A DNA stretch of 64,000 bases, taken from positions 141,529 to 205,528 of the forward strand of contig NZ_JAWMPX010000008.1 in assembly GCF_033101155.1 (NCBI RefSeq), given 5' to 3'. The translations under genes were made by a program, and so were the position numbers. Within the stretch, counting starts at the first letter, position 1. Every line of letters starts with the position of its first letter. The stretch comes from Tropicimonas sp033101155 (GTDB taxonomy: Bacteria; Pseudomonadota; Alphaproteobacteria; Rhodobacterales; Rhodobacteraceae). A model generated the notes under the pieces. That model did not search any database. It saw nothing but the letters and a program-made list of their open reading frames with translations, and was not told where the DNA came from. Positions 18,631-27,410 of this stretch are shown here, piece after piece.

Positions 18631-19348
18631 TCTGAAATTCCCCCTTCGTGCGGTGGCTCGGTTCTGTTTGGCCGGGCTCTTCGCTTCGCTGGCCAGTGTC
18701 GCCTTGGCTCAGTCAGAAACCGAGGATTTTTACCTTGAGATGGACGCGCCCGTGGCGGCACCGGTCGATGTGCCTGTCGAGGTGCCGGTGCCGAGCTACA
18801 CGCCGATGCCGACCCTGCACCAGTCGCTTCCGGGTGTCGTGCCGGTCTTCGTTCCAGAACTGTCGCTGGACCAGCTTGGTGTTGCGGATGTGACCGCGGG
18901 GATCGATGCCGCGCGGAATTTCTGCAGCTCCCTGCCGGACGAATACCGGATTGATTGTCTCGCCGAACAGCTGGAACGGGTTGCCAAATCGCTGCCCAAG
19001 ACGGCGGAGTCCCGTGAGATGCGGAAAATCCTCCACCAGACCTCCGACAAGCTGGAGAAGGTGGTCCGGGAGAATCGCGACCGCTCCAAGCCGCGTATCA
19101 GCGCCAAGTCGGCCACGGCTCCGGCGCCGACCCCGTCGCGCCCGCAACCGGCGCCGATCGCCACAAGCCGTCCGTTGAAGGCCGTGAAGACCGAGGCCCT
19201 GCCGACTGCGGAAGCGGAGGCCGCGGCGATCCTGGAAGAGGCCGGTATCCTGTTGTTGCGGTCTTCCACCCAGTCGCAGGAAACCTCGCAGCACTACCAA
19301 GCTGTTGCTGAAGCCCTGGACTCGACGGCCCTGCTGTTGCGGTCCTGA
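18620..19348 (+). CDS. Exported protein of unknown function with proline-rich and helical segments
   Basis: The 242-residue product has a signal peptide (FCLAGLFASLASVALAQ). A valine/proline-rich segment (APVDVPVEVPVPSYTPM) and a helical charged middle (residues ~100-160, including two cysteines in NFCSSLPDEYRIDCLAEQL) follow. A Pro/Lys-rich linker and a short helical tail close it. I do not recognise a family. The ATG at 18620 lies inside the end of the preceding gene (11-base overlap), which argues for coupled translation and a shared role with that putative outer-membrane protein. The two cysteines could form a disulfide in the periplasm. Confidence 0.65.
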   Translation: MFSDLKFPLRAVARFCLAGLFASLASVALAQSETEDFYLEMDAPVAAPVDVPVEVPVPSYTPMPTLHQSLPGVVPVFVPELSLDQLGVADVTAGIDAARNFCSSLPDEYRIDCLAEQLERVAKSLPKTAESREMRKILHQTSDKLEKVVRENRDRSKPRISAKSATAPAPTPSRPQPAPIATSRPLKAVKTEALPTAEAEAAAILEEAGILLLRSSTQSQETSQHYQAVAEALDSTALLLRS

Positions 19349-19429
19349 GGAGATTGACAAGACGGGTCTGGCGGGGCGGTGAATGCCGGCCCGTCCCCTA
19401 TCGCCTCGTCGCGCCTTTCCCTCCCCAGA

Positions 19430-20215
19430 TCAGCGCCCTTTCCAAACCGGATCACGCTTCTCGGCAAAGGCCTGGGCGCCTTCGAGCTGGTCTTCGGAAT
19501 TGTAGAGCTTCTCGACTGTTGCGAACTGGCTGCGGGTGATCTTGTTGAGCGCATCCTGGAACTTCATGTCTTCGGCCTCGCGCACGACCTCCTTGATCGC
19601 CGCATAGACCAGCGGCGGTCCGCTTTCCAGTAACCGCGCAAGCTCCCAAGAAGTTGCCAGAAGATCCTCGGGTCGGGTGATTTCCTTCAGCAATCCCCAG
19701 TGCTTTGCCTCCTCGGCATCAAACCAGCGTCCGGTCAGCAGCAAGTCCATTGCAACGTGATAGGGGATGCGCTTGGGCAGTTTGATCGAGGCCGCGTCGG
19801 CCACCGTCCCGGAACGGATCTCCGGCAGAGCGAAGGTCGCCGTCTCCGAGGCAAGGATCAGGTCGCAGGAGAGCGCCAGTTCCAGCCCGCCGCCGCAACA
19901 GATCCCGTTCACGGCGCAGATCACCGGTTTGTCGAGACGCGGCAGTTCCTGCAAGCCACCAAACCCGCCGACCCCGTAATCGCCATCCACAGCATCGCCC
20001 TCGGCCGCCGCCTTCAGGTCCCAGCCTGGACAGAAGAACTTCTCGCCCTCCGCGCGCAGGATCGCCACTTTGAGCGTGTCGTCGTCGCGGAAGTCGCGAA
20101 AGGTCTCGCCCATGATGCGGCTGGTGGCGAGGTCGATCGCGTTGGCCTTGGGACGGTCCAGCGTCACCTCGAGAATCCCGCCCTCGCGGCGGGTCCGGAT
20201 CGGTGTGTCGGTCAT
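19430..20215 (-). CDS. Crotonase-family enzyme, carnitinyl-CoA dehydratase-like
   Basis: This 261-residue enoyl-CoA hydratase/isomerase-family protein has the oxyanion-hole motifs (AEGEKFFCPGWDLKA and NGICCGGGLELALSCDL). It has a Glu in LPEIRSGTVAD where hydratases carry a catalytic residue. The overall pattern is closest to CaiD, which hydrates crotonobetainyl-CoA to carnitinyl-CoA, but the real substrate here is open. Its ATG overlaps the stop of the acyl-CoA synthetase gene as ATGA (20212-20215), so the two are coupled. No CoA-transferase (CaiB) or carnitine transporter is nearby, which weakens a carnitine role. Confidence 0.85.
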   Translation of the reverse strand: MTDTPIRTRREGGILEVTLDRPKANAIDLATSRIMGETFRDFRDDDTLKVAILRAEGEKFFCPGWDLKAAAEGDAVDGDYGVGGFGGLQELPRLDKPVICAVNGICCGGGLELALSCDLILASETATFALPEIRSGTVADAASIKLPKRIPYHVAMDLLLTGRWFDAEEAKHWGLLKEITRPEDLLATSWELARLLESGPPLVYAAIKEVVREAEDMKFQDALNKITRSQFATVEKLYNSEDQLEGAQAFAEKRDPVWKGR

Positions 20216-22212
20216 TCCATGTCCTTCCGTATCAGCGCATCCACGGCCACGGCGCCGCGTTCGCGCAGGATGAGCGGGTTGATTTCAATCTCTCTGTAGC
20301 AAGGCCGGGTCGCCATCAGCGATTGCAGTCTCAGGACGGCATCGACCGCAGCACCGGTATCGGCAACGGGTTGGCCGCGATAGCCTTCCAGAAGCGGCGC
20401 CAGCCGGAGCCGTTCGAGCGCTGCGCGGATCTCGGCCGCATCGACAGGCAGCACGAGCGTGACCGTATCGGCCAGAAGTTCTGCCGTGATCCCGCCGAGA
20501 CCCAGTGTCAGCGTGGCCCCATAGACCGGATCCCGCCGTAGACCGACGAGCAGCTCGGCCACGCCCCCCGTCGCCATCTCCTCCAGGAGGTAGCCTTGCG
20601 CGCCCGTCATCGGAGCCTGGTCGGAAAGCGATGTCACACCGAGCCGCACGCCACCGGCTTCGGTCTTGTGCGCCATGCCGAGCGCCTTGAGGGCGAAGGG
20701 TGGGGAAAGTGTGTCTGCGGCCTCGGAGAGATACTCCAGAGACGCCCCGGTCACGCCGCGCGGAACGGGAATTCCCACCGCCTTGAGGTCGGATTTGGCC
20801 TCTGCTTCGGAGAGCAACCGTGTTGGGGTATCCTGACCGACGGCCCATGGCAGCCAATTGCTGCGACCGGTGGGCGTGGTTGCCGCCGCAAGCGCGGTCA
20901 ACGCGGTTTCCAGCCCCGAAAGCGGCGCTATTCCGCGGTCTATCAGGGAAATCGCCAGCGCTTCGTCGAAATTCTCGGGCAGGGTGGCAACCGGAAAAGC
21001 CGGCTTGCCGGTGCTGCGGGCGGCGGCTTCGGCGGCGGCCAGCGAATGCATGAAAGACGCGGGGTCGCAGCGATCCGGACGAGGCGGGTCGATCACGAAG
21101 ATCCCGGCGTCGTAACCTTCGAGCATCGTGGTGAAGACGGCCTCGGTGGTTTCACTGTCGCCCCAGATGTAAGTGTTGTAATCCAACGGGTTAGCTATGG
21201 GGACGCGGGGGCCGAGCAGTTCCGACAAGCGCGCTTCCTGCGCGACTGAAGGGGGCGGAAAGTCGAGAACGGATCGTTCGGTCAGGTCCGCCACGAGCGT
21301 CGCCTCGCCCCCCGAGCAGGAGAGGGAACAGAACCGCGGACCGTTGAGCGGGCCGTGGGTGTGATAGACATTCAACGTCTCGATCATTTCGGCCAGGGTC
21401 GAGACCTCGGCGATCCCGCATTGCCGCAGATAGGCCGAGGAGGCTGCGGCCGTCCCCGCCAGCGCCGCCGTATGGCTTGCGGCAGCCGAGGCGCCGGCGG
21501 CTGTCTTGCCGGCCTTGACCATGACCACCCCCTTGCCGCCCGCGCGCATATCCTGTGCGAGGCGGGCGAGCGCGACGGGGTCATCGATCCCTTCGGCATA
21601 GATGCCAAGTGCGGTGACCCGTTCATCGGCAACCAGCGCTTTGGCAAGTTCGGCCATGCCGACCTGCGCGGCATTTCCGAGACAGGCCACATAGGCGACC
21701 GGAAGGCCGCGCGCCTGCATGGTGATATTGATGGCGATGTTGGAGCTTTGCGATAGCACGGCAACACCGCGTTTGACCCGCCGCCCGCCATGCTGGTCCG
21801 GCCAGACGATGGCGCCGTCCAGATAGTTGATCATGCCGTAGCAGTTCGGCCCGAAGATCGGCATCTCACCAGCCGCTTCGACCAGTTTGGCTTGCAAGTC
21901 GCCCGCGCCGACTTCGCGCCAGCCGGACGCAAAGCAGACCGCGCCCCCCGCCCCCATCTCTTTCAATGCCTCGACAACGTTGATCGTTGCGTCCCGATTG
22001 ATCCCAAGGAACGTCACGTCCGGTGCGGTGGGAAGGTCGGACAATGCGCGAAACGCCCGTCGCCCGCCGATTTCCGGGTGGCTTGGGTGCACAGGCCAGA
22101 TCTGGCCGTCGAACCCCATCTTCTCGCATTGCGCGACGACATTCTGCGCCCAGACCGAGCCAAGCACGGCGATGGAGCGTGGGCGGAGCAATCTGGAGAG
22201 ATCGCGGGTCAT
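20212..22212 (-). CDS. NDP-forming acyl-CoA synthetase (acetate-CoA ligase family)
   Basis: This 666-residue protein would make an acyl-CoA from a carboxylic acid and ATP through a phosphohistidine. An N-terminal CoA-binding Rossmann domain (RPRSIAVLGSVWAQNV) comes first. A succinyl-CoA-ligase-like domain follows, with the likely phosphorylated histidine in AASHTAALAG. A C-terminal ATP-grasp domain (FALKALGMAHKTEAGGVRLG) completes it, so all subunits are fused in one chain. I chose ATG 22212 because homology begins at MTRDLSRLLRP; an open frame extends 38 codons further. It sits between the dehydrogenase and crotonase genes, which suggests activation, desaturation and hydration of one unknown acid. 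Confidence 0.88.
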   Translation of the reverse strand: MTRDLSRLLRPRSIAVLGSVWAQNVVAQCEKMGFDGQIWPVHPSHPEIGGRRAFRALSDLPTAPDVTFLGINRDATINVVEALKEMGAGGAVCFASGWREVGAGDLQAKLVEAAGEMPIFGPNCYGMINYLDGAIVWPDQHGGRRVKRGVAVLSQSSNIAINITMQARGLPVAYVACLGNAAQVGMAELAKALVADERVTALGIYAEGIDDPVALARLAQDMRAGGKGVVMVKAGKTAAGASAAASHTAALAGTAAASSAYLRQCGIAEVSTLAEMIETLNVYHTHGPLNGPRFCSLSCSGGEATLVADLTERSVLDFPPPSVAQEARLSELLGPRVPIANPLDYNTYIWGDSETTEAVFTTMLEGYDAGIFVIDPPRPDRCDPASFMHSLAAAEAAARSTGKPAFPVATLPENFDEALAISLIDRGIAPLSGLETALTALAAATTPTGRSNWLPWAVGQDTPTRLLSEAEAKSDLKAVGIPVPRGVTGASLEYLSEAADTLSPPFALKALGMAHKTEAGGVRLGVTSLSDQAPMTGAQGYLLEEMATGGVAELLVGLRRDPVYGATLTLGLGGITAELLADTVTLVLPVDAAEIRAALERLRLAPLLEGYRGQPVADTGAAVDAVLRLQSLMATRPCYREIEINPLILRERGAVAVDALIRKDME

Positions 22213-22332
22213 TGGCTGGCTCCTGCACTGGTCAAGATTGCGGGAGCCTCCGGCGAGCGGTTTTCCGGGTGGTTCAGAATTCCCCGGACTGTTTCCGACA
22301 TGCCCCTCACTCCCCGCCGGAGACACACTGCC

Positions 22333-23493
22333 CTATGCTCCAAGCGGGCGAAGAAGATCGCGGCTGATGATGTGGCGCTGGATCTCCGAGGTTCCGTCCC
22401 AGATCCGTTCGACACGCGCGTCGCGCCAGAAACGTTCGATGGGGAAATCGTCCATGAGACCCATGCCGCCGAAGATCTGTAGCGTGGCGTCGGTAACGCG
22501 CGCGAGCATCTCGGTGGCGTAGAGCTTGGCCGAAGCGATTTCGCGGTTGGCGGGCAGCCCCTGGTCGAGGCGCCATGCACCGGCGAGGGTCAGCCAGTCC
22601 GCGGCGTCGATTTCGGTGATCATGTCGGCGATCTGGAAGCCGATCCCCTGGAACTTGCCGATAGGTTGGCCGAATTGCTTGCGCTCGGCCGCGTAGTTCA
22701 ACGCGTAGTCGAAGCAGCGGCGGGCGCGACCGACGGACATGGTGGCGACTGTGAGGCGCGTGGCATAGAGCCAGTCATTCATCACCGCGAAACCGCCATC
22801 GACTTCGCCGAGCACCTGTGCGTCAGGCAGGCGACACGCGTCGAAATCCAGGATGCAGTTCTTGTAGCCCTTGTGGCTGACCGAGTTGTAGCCGGCGCGG
22901 ACCTCGAACCCGGGTGTGCCGCGATCGACGAGGAAGCAGGTGATGCGTTTCTTTGGACCTTTGGGCGTGTCATCGACGCCCGTGGCGATGAAGACGATGA
23001 AGAAATCCGCATGTTCTGCGCCGGAAATGAAGTGCTTGGAGCCGTTCACGATCCAATCGCCGCCGTTTCGTGTGGCGGTGCATTTCATCCCGCGCACATC
23101 GGAGCCGGCATCGGGTTCGGTCATGGCCAGCGCATCCATCTTCTCGCCGCGCACCGCCGGGAGGAGATATCGATCGCGCTGTTCGCCCTCGCAGGCCATC
23201 AGGATATTCTGCGGTCGACCGAAGAAATGGGTGAGTGCCATGGAACCGCGGCCAAGCTCTCGCTCGACAAGGGTGAAATCCAGATGCGTCAGTCCCGCAC
23301 CACCAACCTCTTCGGGGAAATTGCAGGCATAAAAGCCGAGATCGAGCGTCTTGCGCTTGATCTCTTCGCCCAGTTCCAGCGGCACCTCGCCGCGGCGCTC
23401 GACCTCTGCCTCATGCGGATAGATCTCGTTCTCGACGAAACTCCGCACCGTGGAGACGATCATCTCCTGCTCTTCGCTCAATCCGAATTGCAT
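22333..23493 (-). CDS. Acyl-CoA dehydrogenase
   Basis: This 386-residue flavoenzyme introduces a double bond alpha-beta to the CoA thioester. It shows the family words AMTEPDAGSDVRG, WIVNGSKHFISGAEHADF, AAERKQFGQPIGKFQGIGF and IFGGMGLMDDFPIERFWRDARV. It is first in the three-gene - strand cluster, 120 bases ahead of the acyl-CoA synthetase. Substrate cannot be read from sequence; a branched or modified short-chain acid is as likely as a straight chain. Confidence 0.92.
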   Translation of the reverse strand: MQFGLSEEQEMIVSTVRSFVENEIYPHEAEVERRGEVPLELGEEIKRKTLDLGFYACNFPEEVGGAGLTHLDFTLVERELGRGSMALTHFFGRPQNILMACEGEQRDRYLLPAVRGEKMDALAMTEPDAGSDVRGMKCTATRNGGDWIVNGSKHFISGAEHADFFIVFIATGVDDTPKGPKKRITCFLVDRGTPGFEVRAGYNSVSHKGYKNCILDFDACRLPDAQVLGEVDGGFAVMNDWLYATRLTVATMSVGRARRCFDYALNYAAERKQFGQPIGKFQGIGFQIADMITEIDAADWLTLAGAWRLDQGLPANREIASAKLYATEMLARVTDATLQIFGGMGLMDDFPIERFWRDARVERIWDGTSEIQRHIISRDLLRPLGA

Positions 23494-23607
23494 CTCTCCC
23501 GGCTCCTTCCGGCACAGGCCGGATGGTTCAAGCCCCCGGCGATCCAGATCAGGCTAAGCGCGAGGTTGGCGTGACTTCGTGCTGATTTGGAGAAATCCGT
23601 GCCGAAT

Positions 23608-24486
23608 TTACTGGAGCAATCCGGGCAGGCTCTCGCTCAAACGCCTGCGCCCTCCGGGGTGCCAGCCGAGGCTTCGCAACCGAGTGCAGGACATGGCCGA
23701 GATCTTCGCGCCATCCGCGCGCTTGGGGAGCGGAGCGCGGATGCCGGTCAGGCGGGCGACCTCCGTCAGCAGGTCATGTCGGTCGAGCAGGATGTCGGAG
23801 AGGTTGAAGCTGCGGCCGGCCAGCGAGGACGCCGGCGCAAGGAGCAAAAGTCGGATTGCGGCGGCAAGGTCGGCGCCATGGACCTCGGTTGAGATGCGCG
23901 GCGCGATGGGGCGACCGGCGCGGAAATCGTCGAAGAGCCGGGTCCATTTATGCGTCTGGCCCGGACCGGCGGGGCCGTAGATCCCGGTGGCGCGCAGGCT
24001 GGCCGTTGCGCAGCCCGGGCCGTTCAAAGCGGCAAGCGCCTGTTCGGCTTCCAGCTTGATCTTGCCATAGAGCGTGTCCGGCCGGGGCGGGAGGTCCTCG
24101 CCGAGAGTCGTGCCGGGCGGGTAATCGCCATAAACGGCGCGGGAGGAGAGGAAGAGGATGCGGCGGACACCATCGCGCCGCGCGGTCTCGAAAAGCGCCA
24201 GACTGCCGTCGAGATTGGCGCGCCGGAAGCCATCCGGATCGTCGCCTTCGCCGCCCCGGTATAGCCCCGGCACATGCTGAAAGGAGCAGTGAACGAGCGC
24301 GTCGCAGCCGACGAGCGGCGGCGGCGGGCCGGCGAGGTCATAGGCGAGGCGGGAGACCGGGCCGGAGAAGGCGCCATGATCGGGTGGGGTGCGGGTCAAC
24401 GTGACGACATGGTCGCCGGCCGCAAGAGCCTCCTCGACGATGAAACGGCCAACCAGTCCGGTTGCGCCGGTGATGGCCAGCCTCAT
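23608..24486 (-). CDS. sqdC: SqdC-like NAD-dependent epimerase/reductase of sulfolipid synthesis
   Basis: This 292-residue extended short-chain dehydrogenase has a glycine-rich Rossmann start (TGATGLVGRFIVEEAL), LFLSSRAVYGDYPPG and the YxxxK pair in YGKIKLEAE. On its own it would be only an epimerase-family protein. Its place as third gene after sqdB and sqdD, with an overlapping start (ATG 24486 against the sqdD stop at 24483), matches the sqdBDC operon described in Rhodobacter sphaeroides and Sinorhizobium. In R. sphaeroides, loss of sqdC causes a sulfoquinovosyl-dihydroxyacetone intermediate to build up. The symbol rests on synteny. Confidence 0.8.
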   Translation of the reverse strand: MRLAITGATGLVGRFIVEEALAAGDHVVTLTRTPPDHGAFSGPVSRLAYDLAGPPPPLVGCDALVHCSFQHVPGLYRGGEGDDPDGFRRANLDGSLALFETARRDGVRRILFLSSRAVYGDYPPGTTLGEDLPPRPDTLYGKIKLEAEQALAALNGPGCATASLRATGIYGPAGPGQTHKWTRLFDDFRAGRPIAPRISTEVHGADLAAAIRLLLLAPASSLAGRSFNLSDILLDRHDLLTEVARLTGIRAPLPKRADGAKISAMSCTRLRSLGWHPGGRRRLSESLPGLLQ

Positions 24487-25322
24487 GCGAGGGGGCCCGG
24501 GAGGCTGTCTATCTCCGGAACGGGGGCGTCGCTCGCGAAAGCTTCCCAGAGGGCGATCAGCGGCGCGAGCTTGTCTGCCTTTGCGTGGCCGGCCTGCCAC
24601 GGTTTCTCGTATTGGAAATGCAGGATGCGGATCGCCGACCAGTCCCAGAGCTCCGGCATGTTGAACCAGACATATTGCAGCATGTTGTCGAAAACCGGCA
24701 GCCCGTGCCAGTCCGGGAAGAAATGTTGCAGGAAGCTCTGGTCGGTTCGGCGCCAGAAGGCGCCCGGCACGTCCAGCTCGGCCAGCATCCGCTCGAATGT
24801 CTGCGCATTCGGGCGGGCGGTGAAGACGCCGGAATTGAGCCGGTGGAAATCGGACAGGCTCTCGTAGACATTGGGTGCGGCGGAGAATTCCGGGTAGTCG
24901 AAGAGCCGGTCGCAACTGCGCAGCATGAGCGTATCGGCATCGATGAAGACGACGCTGTCATAGTCTTCCAACTGCCAGAGCCGGAGCTTGGCGAAATTGT
25001 CCAGGGGTGTATGGAAACCCGGTTTTTCGCCTTTGGTGAAGGGCGCGCGACCGTGCAGCCGGTCGCGCGCATGGGCCTGGTTGAAGGCGTCGGAGGTCGG
25101 CAGCAGGTCCACCTTGATCAGCCGGGCGCCAAAGGCGACGAGCGGCGCCATGTCCCGTACCTCAACGGCGCCGGTGAGGAGCACGACGATATCCGCCGCC
25201 GTCCCTGTCGCCCGGATCGAGCGAACAAGCGCCTTCGCGCCGAGCGCGTAATCGGCATTGGTGACCAGTGTCACATAGGCCTGACGGCTGTTGGCCGGGG
25301 CGCTGGCCTGCAGACCTTCCAT
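24483..25322 (-). CDS. sqdD: SqdD glycosyltransferase (GT8, glycogenin-like)
   Basis: This 279-residue GT8 enzyme is expected to transfer sulfoquinovose from its UDP form during sulfolipid synthesis. Evidence is the N-terminal YVTLVTNADYALGAKALVRS, the metal-binding DxD in VFIDADTLML, and the HRLNSGVFTA and LHFQYEKPW stretches typical of glycogenin-like enzymes. It lies 3 bases from the sqdB stop and overlaps sqdC. In R. sphaeroides, an sqdD mutant accumulates UDP-sulfoquinovose, which is the basis of the assignment. Confidence 0.85.
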   Translation of the reverse strand: MEGLQASAPANSRQAYVTLVTNADYALGAKALVRSIRATGTAADIVVLLTGAVEVRDMAPLVAFGARLIKVDLLPTSDAFNQAHARDRLHGRAPFTKGEKPGFHTPLDNFAKLRLWQLEDYDSVVFIDADTLMLRSCDRLFDYPEFSAAPNVYESLSDFHRLNSGVFTARPNAQTFERMLAELDVPGAFWRRTDQSFLQHFFPDWHGLPVFDNMLQYVWFNMPELWDWSAIRILHFQYEKPWQAGHAKADKLAPLIALWEAFASDAPVPEIDSLPGPLA

Positions 25323-25325
25323 CCC

Positions 25326-26546
25326 TCAGCCGACCGATTTCAGCTGCGCGGCCTCGGGATCATGGACAATGCGCTGCGCGATATCCTTCGTCCAGGCGGA
25401 GACGCAGGGGACGTGTTTCCGGTCGGCCCTGTGCGCATAGCGCTCCGCGATATGAACGATTTCGTCGAGCAGCCCGGCCTCCAGCTTGATCGGGTCCAGA
25501 CCGAGGGCGAGGAAGCCGTCATTCTTCACGATCAGCTCGTTCTCGGCGGCTTCCTTGCGCGGATTGGGCAGGAAGGCGATTTCGCTGCCGGTCATCTGTG
25601 ACACCATCGCGGCGAGGTCGCGCACGCGGTGGGTCTCGGTCATCTGGTTGAAGATCCGCACCCGGTCGCCCTGCTCCGGCGCATCGCCAAGCGCCAGCTC
25701 GATGCAGCGCACCGTGTCCTGGATGTGGATGAAGGCGCGGGTCTGACCGCCCGTGCCGTGGACCGTCAGCGGGTAGTTGATCGCGGCCTGGATCAGGAAG
25801 CGGTTGAGGACTGTGCCGTAATCGCCATCGTAGTCGAAACGGTTGATGAGCTGCTCATGGCGCCGGGTCTGGTCGGTATGGGTGCCCCAGACGATGCCCT
25901 GATGCAGGTCGGTGATCCGCAGCCCGTCATTCTGGGCATAGAACTGGAACTGGATCTGATCGAGCGACTTGGTCATGTGATAGACCGAGCCGGGCTTTGT
26001 CGGATAGAGAACCTCCAGCCCCTTTTTCTCACCCTCGAGATTGGTGATCTCGACATCGAGATAGCCCTCGGGGATCGCCGCGCCGACACTGGAATAGCCA
26101 TAGACGCCCATCGTGCCAAGATGGACCAGATGCGCGTCGATCTCGGTTTCGACCATCGCTGCCAGCAGGTTGTGCGTGGCGCTGACATTGTTGTCGACGG
26201 TGTAGTTCTTGTGCCGGTCCGACTTCATCGAGTAGGGCGCTGCGCGCTGTTCGGCGAAATGGATGATCGCGTCGGGCTTCATCTCGGCCAGCCACTGCTT
26301 GAGCCGTTGGTACTCCTTGGCAAGGTCCAGCAGGTGGAAGGAGATCTCGTTTCCGGAGGTTTCGCGCCAGATCCGGCAGCGCTCCTGGATCGAATCCATC
26401 GGCGTGAGCGACTGCACGCCGAGTTCGGTGTCGATCCAGCGGCGGGAGAGGTTGTCGAGGATATGGACCTCGTGGCCGAGATTGGAGAGATGCAGGGATG
26501 TCGGCCAGCCGCAGAATCCGTCGCCCCCAAGAACCGCAATACGCAT
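25326..26546 (-). CDS. sqdB: UDP-sulfoquinovose synthase SqdB
   Basis: SqdB makes UDP-sulfoquinovose from UDP-glucose and sulfite, the head group of the sulfolipid SQDG. The 406-residue protein shows the NAD-binding VLGGDGFCGWPTSL, IHFAEQRAAPYSMK, HLGTMGVYG and the catalytic Tyr/Lys of SVYHMTKS, all close to plant and bacterial SQD1/SqdB. The ATG at 26546 has a GGAG site nine bases upstream; longer open frame exists but homology starts here. It is first in the sqdBDC operon. The 280-base AT-rich region upstream (26547-26830) probably holds the promoter. SQDG commonly replaces phospholipid under phosphate shortage, but no Pho-box was identified. Confidence 0.95.
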   Translation of the reverse strand: MRIAVLGGDGFCGWPTSLHLSNLGHEVHILDNLSRRWIDTELGVQSLTPMDSIQERCRIWRETSGNEISFHLLDLAKEYQRLKQWLAEMKPDAIIHFAEQRAAPYSMKSDRHKNYTVDNNVSATHNLLAAMVETEIDAHLVHLGTMGVYGYSSVGAAIPEGYLDVEITNLEGEKKGLEVLYPTKPGSVYHMTKSLDQIQFQFYAQNDGLRITDLHQGIVWGTHTDQTRRHEQLINRFDYDGDYGTVLNRFLIQAAINYPLTVHGTGGQTRAFIHIQDTVRCIELALGDAPEQGDRVRIFNQMTETHRVRDLAAMVSQMTGSEIAFLPNPRKEAAENELIVKNDGFLALGLDPIKLEAGLLDEIVHIAERYAHRADRKHVPCVSAWTKDIAQRIVHDPEAAQLKSVG

Positions 26547-26830
26547 CAGTCGCTCCTTCCCGGCCACCCGGCCTGTCTGTCTCTTCGTTTTGAGAGATGG
26601 CATAGGGCGGAGCGCGCGTCATGTCTAATGAAAGTAATGCAACAGGAAATCATAAAATTTCGCACGAATTACACGTTTTCTTTCATGTGGCGGCATTGTT
26701 CGCACGCTTCTGCGGCAAAATCGAAAGATAACTCTCTTGTCGCGAAAGGTTTCTGGGCTGGCGTTTTCCACTCCCGAGCCCGACCGCAAGCGGCTAGAGT
26801 GGGGGGAACCTTTTCAGTCAAAGTGATCCA

Positions 26831-27340
26831 ATGTCCCTGACATCTTCCCGTTTCCTGCGCGCGCTGCGCGACCTTCTGATCGCGATGATCAATGCGACCT
26901 TGATCCTTGTTGCGCTCTGTCTCTTTCTTGGCTTGCGGTTGTCGGACCGGGTCGAACGTGTCGCGACGGGAATCGCGCAGAGCGTTGTCAGCCTCGATCC
27001 GCTGCGGGATGACGTGCAGGGGATGACGGACGAGATCTCCGCGCTCCGGGCCGATCTGGCGGGGTTCCGTGAGGCTTCGGGCGCGGTGACCTCGGAGGCG
27101 GGGCAGGCGCTCCAGGTGCGGCTTGGTGCGATGGAGGCCCGGCTCGATTCGGTTGGGACGCGTGTCGACACTGTCCGGGAGCGGCTGCAATCGGTGGAGT
27201 TCGATCCCGAGGCGCTTGTGGATCATGCCATCCAGACGGCCTCGGCAGAGGTCGTGCGCGCGGCAGGGATGCTGTCGGGCTGCGAGATGCCGTCCGAGGC
27301 GCCAGTGCCGCCGATCGGGGCCGTACAGGACAGCGAGTGA
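26831..27340 (+). CDS. Small membrane protein with coiled coil, unknown function
   Basis: This 169-residue protein has a single membrane segment (LLIAMINATLILVALCLFLGL). A long alpha-helical, heptad-like part follows (~45-140: RDDVQGMTDEISALRADL, LGAMEARLDSVGTRVD), and a short Pro-rich tail ends it. It is probably inner-membrane-anchored, with the coiled coil on one side of the membrane. No family recognised. It is divergent from sqdB across an AT-rich promoter region and convergent with the next small membrane protein gene. Confidence 0.75.
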   Translation: MSLTSSRFLRALRDLLIAMINATLILVALCLFLGLRLSDRVERVATGIAQSVVSLDPLRDDVQGMTDEISALRADLAGFREASGAVTSEAGQALQVRLGAMEARLDSVGTRVDTVRERLQSVEFDPEALVDHAIQTASAEVVRAAGMLSGCEMPSEAPVPPIGAVQDSE

Positions 27341-27410
27341 TCCGAACGAGGCTGGCGGCGACCACTTCCGCGATGTGCCGGTCGGCACGGAACCGGGGCG
27401 GTTCCGGCGC

